A model generated the notes under the pieces. The model was not told the origin of the DNA. It made no database searches and was given only the letters and a program-made list of their open reading frames with translations. From Prevotellaceae bacterium (GTDB lineage Bacteria; Bacteroidota; Bacteroidia; Bacteroidales; UBA932): DNA of 14,540 nucleotides. A program made the translations under genes and the position numbers. Each line of letters opens with the position of its first letter. Within the stretch, counting starts at the first letter, position 1. Shown one piece after another: positions 1 to 8,092 of the stretch. The DNA lies in contig JAISDK010000284.1 of NCBI GenBank assembly GCA_031264875.1, positions 1 through 14,540 of the forward strand, written 5' to 3'.

Positions 1-133
1 AAAAAAGAGGAATCATTCCGTTTGTTTTCTGTTTGTCTTTCTTCAAGTAAAAGAGCACTTTAAATGTACTTCGCATAATACTGTTTTCAAATTACAAAAT
101 TAATACATATTTTTTAAATTGAATCCTTTGTAG

Positions 134-172
134 ATCAGACAATTTCGGACAAAAATCAGACAGTCTCGGACA
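134..172. repeat. Tandem 18-bp direct repeat with 21-bp pitch
   Basis: ATCAGACAATTTCGGACA at 134-151 and ATCAGACAGTCTCGGACA at 155-172 match at 16 of 18 positions. They start 21 bp apart, about two helical turns, so proteins bound at both would face the same side of the DNA. A further CGGACA in reverse orientation (TGTCCG) lies near 231-236. The layout resembles a tandem binding site for an activator or response regulator upstream of a leftward promoter. The regulator is unknown. Confidence 0.55.
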
Positions 173-176
173 CTCT

Positions 177-212
177 GTACCCCTGTCTGCATGCACCCCG
201 GCAGTGGGGTAC
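177..212. repeat. GC-rich inverted repeat (hairpin)
   Basis: GTACCCC at 177-183 pairs with GGGGTAC at 206-212, and an inner CTGC (187-190) can pair with GCAG (201-204) across a small asymmetric bulge. No T-tract follows on either strand, so it is not a typical terminator. It directly follows the tandem direct repeat and may belong to the same regulatory block. Confidence 0.4.
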
Positions 213-363
213 GTTTTGGGTTACAAACTTTGTCCGTTTGTGTTTTTTTTCTGTCATTCCCTCAAGACAAAAATACCTTTCAAAATCTGTTAGCTCTCTG
301 TTTCCAAATATTTTGTCCTACTTCTGTTGCATACTGTCTGCATTCTGCATCGTAGGGATCGGG

Positions 364-403
<40 letters not shown>

Positions 404-424
404 TTATTCGAAATGTCAAAATGA

Positions 425-565
425 AAGTCTCTTCTAAGTGAGGGAAAAGGTGCTGACAGATTTACCAGGATTCATTCTATTATTGATACTACTATCAAAA
501 ACAGACAGGATGTATTCGCAGTTTTGAGAGCAGTGGCTTATATGAAAATTATAAATAGTACCTGA
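425..565 (+). pseudogene. Possible transposase C-terminal remnant (IS66-like?)
   Basis: This 46-codon open frame has no start codon and lies between an in-frame stop at 422-424 and TGA at 563-565. The reading includes SEGKGADRFTRIHSIID followed by a run with KNRQDVFAVLRAVAYM. A 'GA-x-R...SII-T-x-K...V...LRA' pattern is reminiscent of the C-terminal tail of IS66-family transposases, and the CTGAGTAGTTAC just after the reading frame could be the end of such an element. This rests on pattern memory over a short segment. Chance similarity is quite possible, and no matching left end is visible. Confidence 0.27.
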
Positions 566-582
566 GTAGTTACAAAATCTTT

Positions 583-652
583 AAAAGATTGAAGCCCGAT
601 AATCAATGACACGATACGTTGTGCCGTTGATTATCAGGCTTCAATTTTTTTT
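583..652. terminator. Long hairpin with T-tracts on both sides, likely terminator of the efflux operon
   Basis: The 19-nt arms at 588-606 and 627-645 are complementary apart from one position. AAAA precedes the left arm (583-586) and eight Ts end the structure (645-652), so it can act as an intrinsic terminator in either direction. It sits about 70 bp beyond the TolC-like gene stop, which fits the end of the minus-strand efflux operon. The arm sequence AAGCCCGATAATCAAT recurs exactly at 14139-14154, so this is also a copy of a dispersed palindromic repeat that may have been co-opted as a terminator. Confidence 0.6.
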
Positions 653-716
653 GGAATCCCCTCTCAATACCCTTCGATGGTATCCCCGTTAAAGGTCGGG
701 CATCGTCCATTAATCA

Positions 717-1895
717 TTAATTTTCAACCAGTTTCCATAGTTCCGCGAATACTTTCCGAAACTCGCGTTCAGCATTTAACTTGAGATTTACAGCATTATA
801 GTATAATCCCAATTCCACTATACAGTCGAGCAGAGAAATTTCGCCGGCCTCGAGCGCCTTTTGCAGCAGGGCGGTACTGTTGAGCGACGAGAGCGCCTGT
901 TCGTATTCCCCGACGGCGATTTGCATACTCTTAGCCTTTTCGTACAGGTTTTTAAGATATTCGTAGAATTGCAGTCTGCTGTCGGCCTGTCTGGTTTCGC
1001 TGGCTTTGAGAGCAGCCTTAGCCTGTTTCACCCTGTTTTTGTTTTCCCAGAGCGGTATCGAAACGCCGACGGAAATGCCCTGGTAGGCTTCTCCGGTGAC
1101 CTTTTCGCGCATGAACCCGGCGGATATGCCGGGCAGCGACATTGCCCTGTTCAGTGAAACCTGATTTTTAGCGATTTCTACTTCCTGTCGGACATACTCC
1201 AGCACAGGATTAGACTGTTCTGCCCGTTCAAACCACCCGTCGAAACTGTCCGGCAAAGCCGCATCTCCGTATTCCAAACCGTTAATCGGCACGTCAATAC
1301 CGCCGTTCAATCGTTTCAGTTCCGCCACTACGGACATCCGTTCCGTTTCCACGCCGGCCATTTCGCCTTTCACCGTAGCCAGATTCAATTGAGCCTTATT
1401 GTATTCCAGAATGGCTGCATCGCCTTTTTCGAGACGGCTTTTATACCCTCCGGCAAGAATCGCGGCATGTTCCAGACGTTGCTCAAGCTCGTGTCTCAAA
1501 GCGCCGTAGTATATCAGATCGATGCATAGCTGCCGTGCCTGAAACAGCACGTCGAGCCTTTCAGCCCTGTAGCGCAGTTCGAGCAGGCCGTTGCGCTTGT
1601 CGGACATCCTTTTCTTCATCCCCGTGACGGTGGGAATATCAAACGTTTGACGTATTGCTATATCGTTTCTGTTGCCGATAAGTCCGGGTCTTCCCCAGAG
1701 ATAGTTGAACTCGACTTCGGGATTTGGAAGATAAATACCGGTTTTGTTCTCTAGCTTCTGCGCATCGAGTTCATCTCTAACCGCTTTCAGGGCAGTGTTG
1801 TTTCGTTCAACGGCAGTCAGCACACTGTCAATATTTCCCCGCGCAAACAGGGCGCCGCACAGTGTTACGGCAATTGCTGTCAATAAATTTTTCAT
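717..1895 (-). CDS. TolC-family outer-membrane channel of a heavy-metal efflux system (CzcC/CusC-type)
   Basis: This is the outer-membrane exit duct of the tripartite pump encoded just upstream. The 392-residue protein starts with a short signal peptide (about residues 1-20, ending near FARG). It is then mostly amphipathic helix rich in Leu/Ala/Glu, with the repeated two-half organisation of TolC-type proteins. Phrases such as ENKTGIYLPNPEVEFNYLWG (about 50-69) and the second-half segment SLPGISAGFMREKVTGEAYQ with GISVGVSIPLW are typical of the Czc/Cus channel group. At 392 residues it is a little shorter than usual but appears complete. Its ATG overlaps the TGA of the pump gene by four bases (ATGA), implying translational coupling. 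The metal is not decidable from this gene. Confidence 0.88.
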   Translation of the reverse strand: MKNLLTAIAVTLCGALFARGNIDSVLTAVERNNTALKAVRDELDAQKLENKTGIYLPNPEVEFNYLWGRPGLIGNRNDIAIRQTFDIPTVTGMKKRMSDKRNGLLELRYRAERLDVLFQARQLCIDLIYYGALRHELEQRLEHAAILAGGYKSRLEKGDAAILEYNKAQLNLATVKGEMAGVETERMSVVAELKRLNGGIDVPINGLEYGDAALPDSFDGWFERAEQSNPVLEYVRQEVEIAKNQVSLNRAMSLPGISAGFMREKVTGEAYQGISVGVSIPLWENKNRVKQAKAALKASETRQADSRLQFYEYLKNLYEKAKSMQIAVGEYEQALSSLNSTALLQKALEAGEISLLDCIVELGLYYNAVNLKLNAEREFRKVFAELWKLVEN

Positions 1896-4800
1896 ATCCC
1901 GTCTTTTTGGCTTTTCTTGTTCATCAGTACATATATTACAGGTATAATAAAGCCGTTCAGGAAAGTGGAACTCAGCAGTCCGCCAAGAATCACCTTTGCC
2001 ATCGGGCTTTGAATTTCATTTCCGGGCAGTTCGCCGCCCGTAGCAAGAGGAATCAGCGCAAGCGCCGAACTCAGGGCAGTCATCAGAATCGGGTTCAGCC
2101 GGTCGAGCGAGCCGTGCATAACGCTTTCCGTGACCGTCAGTCCCTCGCTTCGCAAATCGTTGTAGCGCGCAACAAGCAGTATCCCGTTGCGGGTGGCGAT
2201 GCCGAAAAGGGAAATAAATCCGATAATAGCCGGAATACTGATCACTCCGTTTGAAAAAACAAGCGTAAACACTCCGCCGATGAGCGCCAGCGGGAGATTC
2301 AGCAGTATGACCGACGACTGCAGCACGCTGCGAAACTGGTTGTACAGCAGCATGAATATCACCAGAATGGAAAATATGGAAGTGATGAGCAGCGTACGCG
2401 ATGCCGCCTGTTCGCTCTCAAACTGCCCGCCGTATTCCACATGATAGCCATCGGGAAGCTGTATTCCGGTATCGATTCTCTTCCGTATGTCGTTCACCAC
2501 ACTGCGCAGGTCGCGTCCGGCCACGTTAGCCGAAACCACGATTTTGCGCGCCACATTCTCCCGGTTGATAGTGTTCGGGCCGGTGGACGACACAATGCGG
2601 GCAATATTTTCCAGCGGAACCTTCCTGCCTCCAGCGTCCACCGTCAGATTCCGAATCCGCTCGATGGTAGAGCGGCTGTCGTCATTCACCTTCAAAGTCA
2701 GGTCGAACGTGCGGTTGCCCTCGTACACCTGCGAAATAACCTCCCCTGCCAGCATTACGCTGATGATTTCGGCAAACTCGGGAAGCGTCACGCCGTATTT
2801 TGCCAGCATGTCGCGCTTCGGCTCAATCTTAAGCTGCGGACGCTCAACCTGCTGTTCCACATTCAGATCGGCAACGCCCTCCACATCCGCGATAGCCGAT
2901 TTTATCCGGTTACCCAGCGTGTACATCACGTTCAAATCCGTACCGAACAGCTTGATAGCAATATTCGCCTTTGTACCCGACAGCATGTGGTCGATGCGAT
3001 GAGAAATGGGCTGTCCGATTTCGATATTTGCACCCGGAATCACCTTCAGCTTCTCGCGCATGTCCGCCATCAGCTCGTCCTTCGAGCGCTTGTCGAGTAC
3101 GAAAGGCGCCTCGATTTCCGACACGTTCACTCCCAGTGCATGTTCATCCAGCTCGGCGCGTCCGGTCTTGCGTCCAACGGTCTGGATTTCGGGAATCGAC
3201 AGGAGAATGGCCTCCGCCAGACGTCCGGTCATATCCGATTCCTCGAGAGATATTCCGGGCATGACGCTGACGTTGACGGTAAACGAACCTTCATTGAACG
3301 GCGGGAGAAAACTCCTTCCAAGCGAAAAGAACATCACGGCAGTCACCGCAATTGCGCCACCCGTGACAGTAAGCGCCAGTATCCAGTGATTCAAAGTCCA
3401 TTGCAGCGCCTTTTCATACACGCTCTTTAGCATGCGAACAATCCAGGGTTCCTTTTCGGGACGGTCGTTTCTGCGGGGCTTTCCCAGCAGATAACTGCAC
3501 AGCACGGGTGTAAGCGTAAGAGCAACAAGCGTGGAGGCAAACAGGGCAACGATAAATGCAATTCCAAGCGGCGCCAGCATGCGCCCCTCCATGCCCGAAA
3601 GAAAGAAAAGCGGCACAAAGCTTGCCACTATAATAAGTGTTGAACTCAAAATCGGCATGCGCACCTCCTTCGACGCCTCGAATATAACGGTAATCGATGC
3701 CGACTGTTCCGGCGCCGGCTTCTGCCTGTTTTCACGCAGCCGCTTGAACACGTTTTCCACATCCACAATAGCATCATCAACCAGCGAACCGATGGCAATA
3801 GCCATGCCGCCCAGGCTCATAGTGTTTATGGTCAATCCCATGAACTTAAGCGCCAGTATTGCCGAAACCAGCGAAAGCGGAATAGTGACCAGCGAAATGA
3901 GAGTCGTCCGCACATTCATAAGGAAGACGAACAGGATAATAACCACAAAAATACCGCCTTCATACAGTGACTTCTGAATATTGTCTATCGAATTGTTGAT
4001 AAAGCGCGCCTGCCGGAACACGTCGGTCGATATCTTCACGTCAGCCGGAAGCAGCTGCGCCAGCTCGGCAACAGACCTGTCGATCTTCTCTGTCAGTTCA
4101 ATAGTGCTGACGGCGGGCTGCTTGTTGACAGTCATCAAAACCGCCGGCTTTGTATCGTTCGACGCCAGACCCAGTTTAGGAGCCTTGTTGCCGGTCTTCA
4201 CCTCGGCAATATTCTCAAGCAGAACAGCGCCGCCGCCAACACTTTTAACAACCGCCTTGCCCAGTTCCGACACTTTGCCGGTCGAAAGCATTCCGCGTAT
4301 AATATATTCGTTGCCATATTCATATATCACTCCGCCCGAAGCATTGCGGTTCATTTCGGACACCGCGTCGGTTACCTCGTCAAGTCCAACTCCGTAATGC
4401 TTCATCTTTTCTGGATTAAGCAGTATCTGGTACTCCCTGATATCGCCTCCGATAACGGCAACCTGCGCAACCCCTCCGGTTGAAAGCAGGCGCGGACGCA
4501 CAGTCCAGTCCGCCAGTGTGCGCAAATCTTGCAGCGAAGTAGAATCGGCAGTCAGTCCGATTATAATCAGTTCGCCCAGAATAGACGACTGCGGTCCCAG
4601 AGTCGGGGTTCCAACATTCGACGGCAAAGCATCCTTTATCACCGCCAGTTTTTCGGAAATAATTTGCCGCGCGCGGTAAATATCCGTACCCCAGTTAAAT
4701 TCAATCCATACCACCGAAAATCCGGTAGTCGAAGCCGAACGCACGCGCCGGACGTCAGTAGCGCCATTTACAGCCGTTTCAACCGGAAAAGTCACCAGCT

Positions 4801-4987
4801 GCTCCACCTCTTCGGGAGCCATGCCCCTGGCTTCGGTCATCACTACCACTGTCGGAGCGTTCAAATCGGGAAACACATCAACTTCCATATTGGTAGCGGT
4901 ATATGTACCTGCCAGCATCAGCAGTATCGCCGCCGCCAGCACAACCATACGGTTGTTAAGCGAAAACTTTATTATCTTGTTTAACAT
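1892..4987 (-). CDS. CzcA/CusA-family heavy-metal efflux RND pump
   Basis: This is the inner-membrane proton-driven transporter of the efflux complex, moving metal ions from periplasm or cytoplasm to the outer-membrane channel. It has 1031 residues, the normal family length. The first membrane helix is near residues 13-32, followed by MEVDVFPDLNAPTVVVMTEA at 34-53, a hallmark of HME-RND pumps. The proton-relay helix has GSLVDDAIVDVEN at 400-412, with acidic D404, D405, D409 and E411. A second porter domain carries QPISHRIDHMLSG at 659-671, characteristic of a subgroup distinct from classical CzcA and CusA. The substrate (Cu, Ag, Zn, Co, Ni or Cd) therefore cannot be assigned. The gene starts 18 bp after the adaptor stop and overlaps the channel gene by 4 bp, so all three are one operon. 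Confidence 0.95.
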   Translation of the reverse strand: MLNKIIKFSLNNRMVVLAAAILLMLAGTYTATNMEVDVFPDLNAPTVVVMTEARGMAPEEVEQLVTFPVETAVNGATDVRRVRSASTTGFSVVWIEFNWGTDIYRARQIISEKLAVIKDALPSNVGTPTLGPQSSILGELIIIGLTADSTSLQDLRTLADWTVRPRLLSTGGVAQVAVIGGDIREYQILLNPEKMKHYGVGLDEVTDAVSEMNRNASGGVIYEYGNEYIIRGMLSTGKVSELGKAVVKSVGGGAVLLENIAEVKTGNKAPKLGLASNDTKPAVLMTVNKQPAVSTIELTEKIDRSVAELAQLLPADVKISTDVFRQARFINNSIDNIQKSLYEGGIFVVIILFVFLMNVRTTLISLVTIPLSLVSAILALKFMGLTINTMSLGGMAIAIGSLVDDAIVDVENVFKRLRENRQKPAPEQSASITVIFEASKEVRMPILSSTLIIVASFVPLFFLSGMEGRMLAPLGIAFIVALFASTLVALTLTPVLCSYLLGKPRRNDRPEKEPWIVRMLKSVYEKALQWTLNHWILALTVTGGAIAVTAVMFFSLGRSFLPPFNEGSFTVNVSVMPGISLEESDMTGRLAEAILLSIPEIQTVGRKTGRAELDEHALGVNVSEIEAPFVLDKRSKDELMADMREKLKVIPGANIEIGQPISHRIDHMLSGTKANIAIKLFGTDLNVMYTLGNRIKSAIADVEGVADLNVEQQVERPQLKIEPKRDMLAKYGVTLPEFAEIISVMLAGEVISQVYEGNRTFDLTLKVNDDSRSTIERIRNLTVDAGGRKVPLENIARIVSSTGPNTINRENVARKIVVSANVAGRDLRSVVNDIRKRIDTGIQLPDGYHVEYGGQFESEQAASRTLLITSIFSILVIFMLLYNQFRSVLQSSVILLNLPLALIGGVFTLVFSNGVISIPAIIGFISLFGIATRNGILLVARYNDLRSEGLTVTESVMHGSLDRLNPILMTALSSALALIPLATGGELPGNEIQSPMAKVILGGLLSSTFLNGFIIPVIYVLMNKKSQKDGI

Positions 4988-5005
4988 AACATTCCGTATA
5001 TAATA

Positions 5006-6184
5006 TTAATGACTGTGACCTTCCGGCATCATCGGCGAAACTGCCGCAAGTTTAACCTGATAAGCCCCGCGGGTCACCACTCTGTCACCAACATTCAGAC
5101 CCGACAGCGCCATAATTCTCTCGCCGTTGCTTTGTCCAAGCGTAACCTCCCGTTTTTTATAGCCCTCCTCATCCACTTGAAGATATACAAAATACAGTCC
5201 CTGTTCCTCAACTATCGCCGACACGGGAATGGAAATAACGCCGTTCTGCGGAACAGACAGCAGGTAAACCTCAATGTATGAACCGGGAATAATGCCGTCC
5301 GTATTGTCGAACTCGAAGATTACGGGAATATAAAACGATTCGCCTCCGGAAGTTTTTCCGAATGACAGCAGGCGTCCGTTCAGGTCGGACAGCCTGTAAA
5401 CCGTATCATCGTATGCCGGTTTGAAATTGGCGCCGTTGATACTTTTCAAATACTTGAAATGACTTTCGGAAACTTCTGCCCTCAATTGCAGCCGCCGGTT
5501 TTGGGAAACGGTTGCTATGGACTGGCCTACAGAAACATAATCACCCTGTTTAATCAGGCGGTTTTTGATATATCCACTGATTGGAGAAGTCACTTTCACG
5601 CCGTTATCTGTTATACTCGACGCCTGAGCCTCGTATGCAGTTCTGGCAGTTTCGTATCGCATACGGGTTTGTTCGTATTCCCTGGCGGAAATAATCCTGT
5701 CTTTCACCAGGTCTTCAGCGCGTTGAAATTCTTTCAATGCGGTTTCGTACGCTATTTTAGTCCTGACGGCAGGGTCGCCTTCCGGAAGATTCTTTGCCGA
5801 AATGCTGACAATAGCTTCGCCCGCCCTGACAGCCGCTCCTTCCGTAATCGAAGGATTGACAAACGATACAACACCGTTTGATGTTGCTACAATGACAGCC
5901 TCGTCGCCCTGAGGCGTCTGTATCTGTCCGCTTGTCTTTATCACCTGCTGGAATACTCCTGCGGTTACAAGCTCAGTTTCAAGCCCTGTAGCATTGGCCT
6001 GTTCTTTAGTGAAACTTATCTCGTCGGAATGTTCTTCCACTCCAGCAGTTTCGTTATTGTGTCCGTCGCCGTCGCAGTGTTCGTGTGCGCTGTTCGATGC
6101 ACGGTCATGTTCTTTGTGTCCGGAATTACAGCCGTGTAAAAATATTGCTGCTATTATAATAATTCCAATCGTATATTTTTTCAT
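5006..6184 (-). CDS. RND efflux periplasmic adaptor lipoprotein with His-rich N-terminus (CzcB/CusB-type)
   Basis: This is the membrane-fusion protein linking the RND pump to the TolC channel. It has 392 residues. A lipobox LHGC places the lipidated cysteine at residue 19. Residues about 22-52 are rich in His, Asp and Glu (HKEHD, HEHCDGDGHN, EEHSDE), and the protein ends in HSH; both are likely metal-binding segments. Next come a biotinyl-lipoyl-like half (ATSNGVVSFVNPSITEGAAV), a helical hairpin (about 140-195), the second lipoyl half (VTSPISGYIKNRLIKQGDYV), and a beta-barrel and membrane-proximal domain ending in GLNVGDRVVTRGAYQVKLAA. It is the second gene of the operon, after the small His/Cys-rich protein. 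The 111-bp gap before it has two small hairpins but no recognisable promoter of its own. Confidence 0.93.
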   Translation of the reverse strand: MKKYTIGIIIIAAIFLHGCNSGHKEHDRASNSAHEHCDGDGHNNETAGVEEHSDEISFTKEQANATGLETELVTAGVFQQVIKTSGQIQTPQGDEAVIVATSNGVVSFVNPSITEGAAVRAGEAIVSISAKNLPEGDPAVRTKIAYETALKEFQRAEDLVKDRIISAREYEQTRMRYETARTAYEAQASSITDNGVKVTSPISGYIKNRLIKQGDYVSVGQSIATVSQNRRLQLRAEVSESHFKYLKSINGANFKPAYDDTVYRLSDLNGRLLSFGKTSGGESFYIPVIFEFDNTDGIIPGSYIEVYLLSVPQNGVISIPVSAIVEEQGLYFVYLQVDEEGYKKREVTLGQSNGERIMALSGLNVGDRVVTRGAYQVKLAAVSPMMPEGHSH

Positions 6185-6215
6185 TGTAATAATATTTAAT
6201 ATATAAATAGTGTTG

Positions 6216-6278
6216 AATCTGATTTTCCTGTTTTTCTATCAGATTATTAATTAAGAAATGAAAGCATTAAAATGCTTT
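6216..6278. repeat. Two small hairpins in the gap before the adaptor gene
   Basis: AATCTGAT at 6216-6223 pairs with ATCAGATT at 6238-6245 (14-nt loop), and AAAGCAT at 6261-6267 pairs with ATGCTTT at 6272-6278 (4-nt loop). Read in the operon's direction they lie between the stop of the small His/Cys-rich protein and the start of the adaptor. They could stabilise an RNA end or act as a weak attenuator. No strong U-tract follows, so full termination is unlikely. Confidence 0.35.
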
Positions 6279-6295
6279 GAGACCACCCGAAATTA

Positions 6296-6769
6296 TCAGG
6301 CTATGAAATATGGAGGAGCGCGTAAACCGTTAGCACAGTTACCGTTTTCGGATTCGCGGAAAAAGTCTTTTTTCCTGTATCGGTGTTTCGTCAAATAGAC
6401 AAACTTTACATCAGGACTGTATAAGTTAGTGAGACATAAAAATACGGGAACAAAATGCAGATTATAACTATTCCCGCAGTAATAACGGATTTTATACTTT
6501 ATTTCGCTTTGATCTGAAATGACATAAGTGGCTTTTGCAACACAGTCACCGTGAAACGACTTGTCTTCGCCATCATTACGGCAATGCCGGAAACAGTCCG
6601 AAGAATCTTCTTCGTCGTCACACTCACGACAGCCGCTGCCACATTCATGTTCACAGTGACTTGTAACAGTACAAACCACGTTTCCATGATGATGATGCGG
6701 AACAATAACCGAGGTCATCAATGTGATAATTGCTAATGCAACAACTAATATGGCAAATATTCGTTTCAT
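6296..6769 (-). CDS. Small secreted His/Cys-rich protein, DUF6769-like, first gene of the efflux operon
   Basis: The protein is 157 residues from the chosen start. A longer frame begins at 6808, but MKRIFAILVVALAII at the internal ATG (6767-6769) is a clean signal-peptide start, and a promoter-like site overlaps the longer version, so 6769 is preferred. After the signal comes PHHHHGN, then a cysteine/histidine/acid-rich stretch with motifs such as HCEHECGSGC and DCFRHCRND. A folded-looking segment follows, ending in NGLRAPPYFIA. I recall this combination of an HHHH motif after the signal, Cys-rich middle and LRAPP tail from Bacteroidota proteins of the DUF6769 type near metal efflux genes. 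Function is unproven; an envelope metal-binding or sensing accessory to the pump is inferred from composition and position. Confidence 0.8.
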   Translation of the reverse strand: MKRIFAILVVALAIITLMTSVIVPHHHHGNVVCTVTSHCEHECGSGCRECDDEEDSSDCFRHCRNDGEDKSFHGDCVAKATYVISDQSEIKYKIRYYCGNSYNLHFVPVFLCLTNLYSPDVKFVYLTKHRYRKKDFFRESENGNCANGLRAPPYFIA

Positions 6770-6784
6770 ATCAAAAAATCGCCG

Positions 6785-6816
6785 CAAAATTAATCTCATT
6801 TCTTTCAATATCCAAA
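6785..6816 (-). promoter_or_regulatory. Bacteroidota-type promoter of the efflux operon
   Basis: On the minus strand, TTTG (6816-6813) is followed after 20 nt by TAATTTTG (6792-6785). This matches the Bacteroides -33 TTTG and -7 TAnnTTTG consensus with normal spacing. The expected transcription start is near 6778, leaving only about 9-10 nt before the ATG at 6769. That excludes translation from the upstream ATG at 6808. Confidence 0.6.
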
Positions 6817-6966
6817 TTATCTTTGTAAAAAATTGTTATTTATGCAATTGCCTTATAGTTTTACATGAATTGTTATTCTATACAGTTCCTGGTTTTTTAT
6901 AATAAAAAGGCATTATTAAAAAAACATTACCTTTACACCAGTATTAATTAAATTATATTTTTAATA
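6817..6966. other. AT-rich divergent spacer between the efflux operon and the thioredoxin-like gene
   Basis: The spacer separates two divergent transcription units. TACCTTTA at 6928-6935 (plus strand) is one base off TAnnTTTG and could be the -7 element for the gene at 6967, but no TTTG lies at the right distance. AATTGTTATT occurs twice (6831-6840 and 6868-6877). No metal-regulator operator with a recognisable palindrome was found. Confidence 0.35.
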
Positions 6967-8085
6967 ATGAGAAAATTATATTCAACAGTGTTCGTGTTTT
7001 TATTGTTTTTTGCATGTAATAATGCACATTTATACAAAATAACAGGACAAATTTCTTCCGATTCCATGGAAGGACAAACGGTTTATTTGGAAAATTTACT
7101 GTGGTACATGCAGCTGTCAAATCAGAAATCATACGACTCTGCCGTTATACACAATAAAAAATTTGAACTTAAAGGTAATGCAGATTCCTCATATATTGCA
7201 TTGCTTACTGTTAATGGAAGTCCGGTTACAATAGTTTTTGTCGAAAACGGAAATATCAGCGTTGATATACCCGACGATGTGAGCCAGACTGTTGTTACAG
7301 GCACCAAGCTAAACGACCTGTTCAATTTATATGGCGAAAGAATAAAGCCGGTTAAGAATAAACTTCAAGAATTAATGCAATATGCCCAGTCTCAGCAGCA
7401 GACTCCGGAATTACAATTTGAATTAGAGGAAAAATACGAGGCGCTGTCGAAAGAAATATTGCGGATAACCATTAAGTTTCTTGATGAAAACCCCGGAACC
7501 ATTTTATCTGCATATCTGCTGGTAAGCACAATGTCTCAGGATATAAGTCCGGAAACAATCAGTAATATTTATGAAACATTTGATGAAAATGTAAAAAACA
7601 GTGTATTTGGAAAAATAATATCAAAAGAACTCGACCGGGCGAAAGCCGCTGAAATAACCGCAGGAGAAATGTTTCGGGATATGACAATGAAAACTCCCGA
7701 TGACAAGGATATTTCCATATCCGACTATGCCGGTAAAGGAAAATATGTTCTTCTGGATTTTTGGGCGTCGTGGTGCGGTCCGTGCCGTGCTGAAAATCCC
7801 AACGTTGTAGCTCTGTATAAAGAGTACAAAGACAAAGATTTCGAAATCATAGGCGTGTCTCTGGACAACAACAGGGATGCATGGATTAAGGGAATCAGTG
7901 ACGACGGTATTACATGGCCCCAAATGTCGGATCTCAAAGGATGGGATTCCTATGCTACTGTAAAATACAAGGTTCAAAGCATTCCTTTCACCGTTTTGCT
8001 TGACAAGGAAGGAAAAGTGATTGCTACAAATCTGAGAGGAGCGGATCTCAAAAACAAACTTGAAACATTAATCAATTCAAAATGA
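6967..8085 (+). CDS. Thioredoxin-like (TlpA/ResA-type) lipoprotein with N-terminal DUF4369-like domain
   Basis: This is a probable thiol-disulfide reductase anchored on the periplasmic side. It has 372 residues. The signal peptide ends in a lipobox FFAC with lipidated Cys17. Residues about 22-115 form a beta-rich DUF4369-like domain (YKITGQIS...VYLENL...FELKG...VDIPDD), followed by a helical linker (about 120-230). The C-terminal thioredoxin fold has the redox motif WCGPC at 269-273 within LLDFWASWCGPCRAENPNV, and the cis-proline SIPFT at Pro340. This architecture is very common in Bacteroidota and is often annotated as AhpC/TSA family. Substrates are usually unknown. It is the first gene of a two-gene unit with proline dehydrogenase 7 bp downstream. 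Confidence 0.92.
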   Translation: MRKLYSTVFVFLLFFACNNAHLYKITGQISSDSMEGQTVYLENLLWYMQLSNQKSYDSAVIHNKKFELKGNADSSYIALLTVNGSPVTIVFVENGNISVDIPDDVSQTVVTGTKLNDLFNLYGERIKPVKNKLQELMQYAQSQQQTPELQFELEEKYEALSKEILRITIKFLDENPGTILSAYLLVSTMSQDISPETISNIYETFDENVKNSVFGKIISKELDRAKAAEITAGEMFRDMTMKTPDDKDISISDYAGKGKYVLLDFWASWCGPCRAENPNVVALYKEYKDKDFEIIGVSLDNNRDAWIKGISDDGITWPQMSDLKGWDSYATVKYKVQSIPFTVLLDKEGKVIATNLRGADLKNKLETLINSK

Positions 8086-8092
8086 TTGATAA

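Noticed and set aside
134..172. Short direct repeats as a CRISPR array
   Set aside because: There are only two copies with a 3-bp gap, no spacers of proper length and no cas genes.
2441..3430. 329-residue ORF antisense to the RND pump gene
   Set aside because: It is a shadow of the strongly supported minus-strand pump gene. Its composition is rich in His/Arg with no recognisable domain.
4529..4984. 151-residue ORF antisense to the start of the RND pump gene
   Set aside because: It is antisense to the conserved N-terminal pump motifs, and its own sequence is low-complexity Arg/His/Ser.
6296..6808. Longer version of the His/Cys-rich protein starting at 6808
   Set aside because: The extra 13 residues overlap the likely promoter and put a basic segment ahead of a clean signal peptide. 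The ATG at 6769 is preferred.
6831..6877. AATTGTTATT repeated twice in the divergent spacer as an operator
   Set aside because: It is a short AT-rich motif with 37-bp pitch, too likely by chance in this composition to call.
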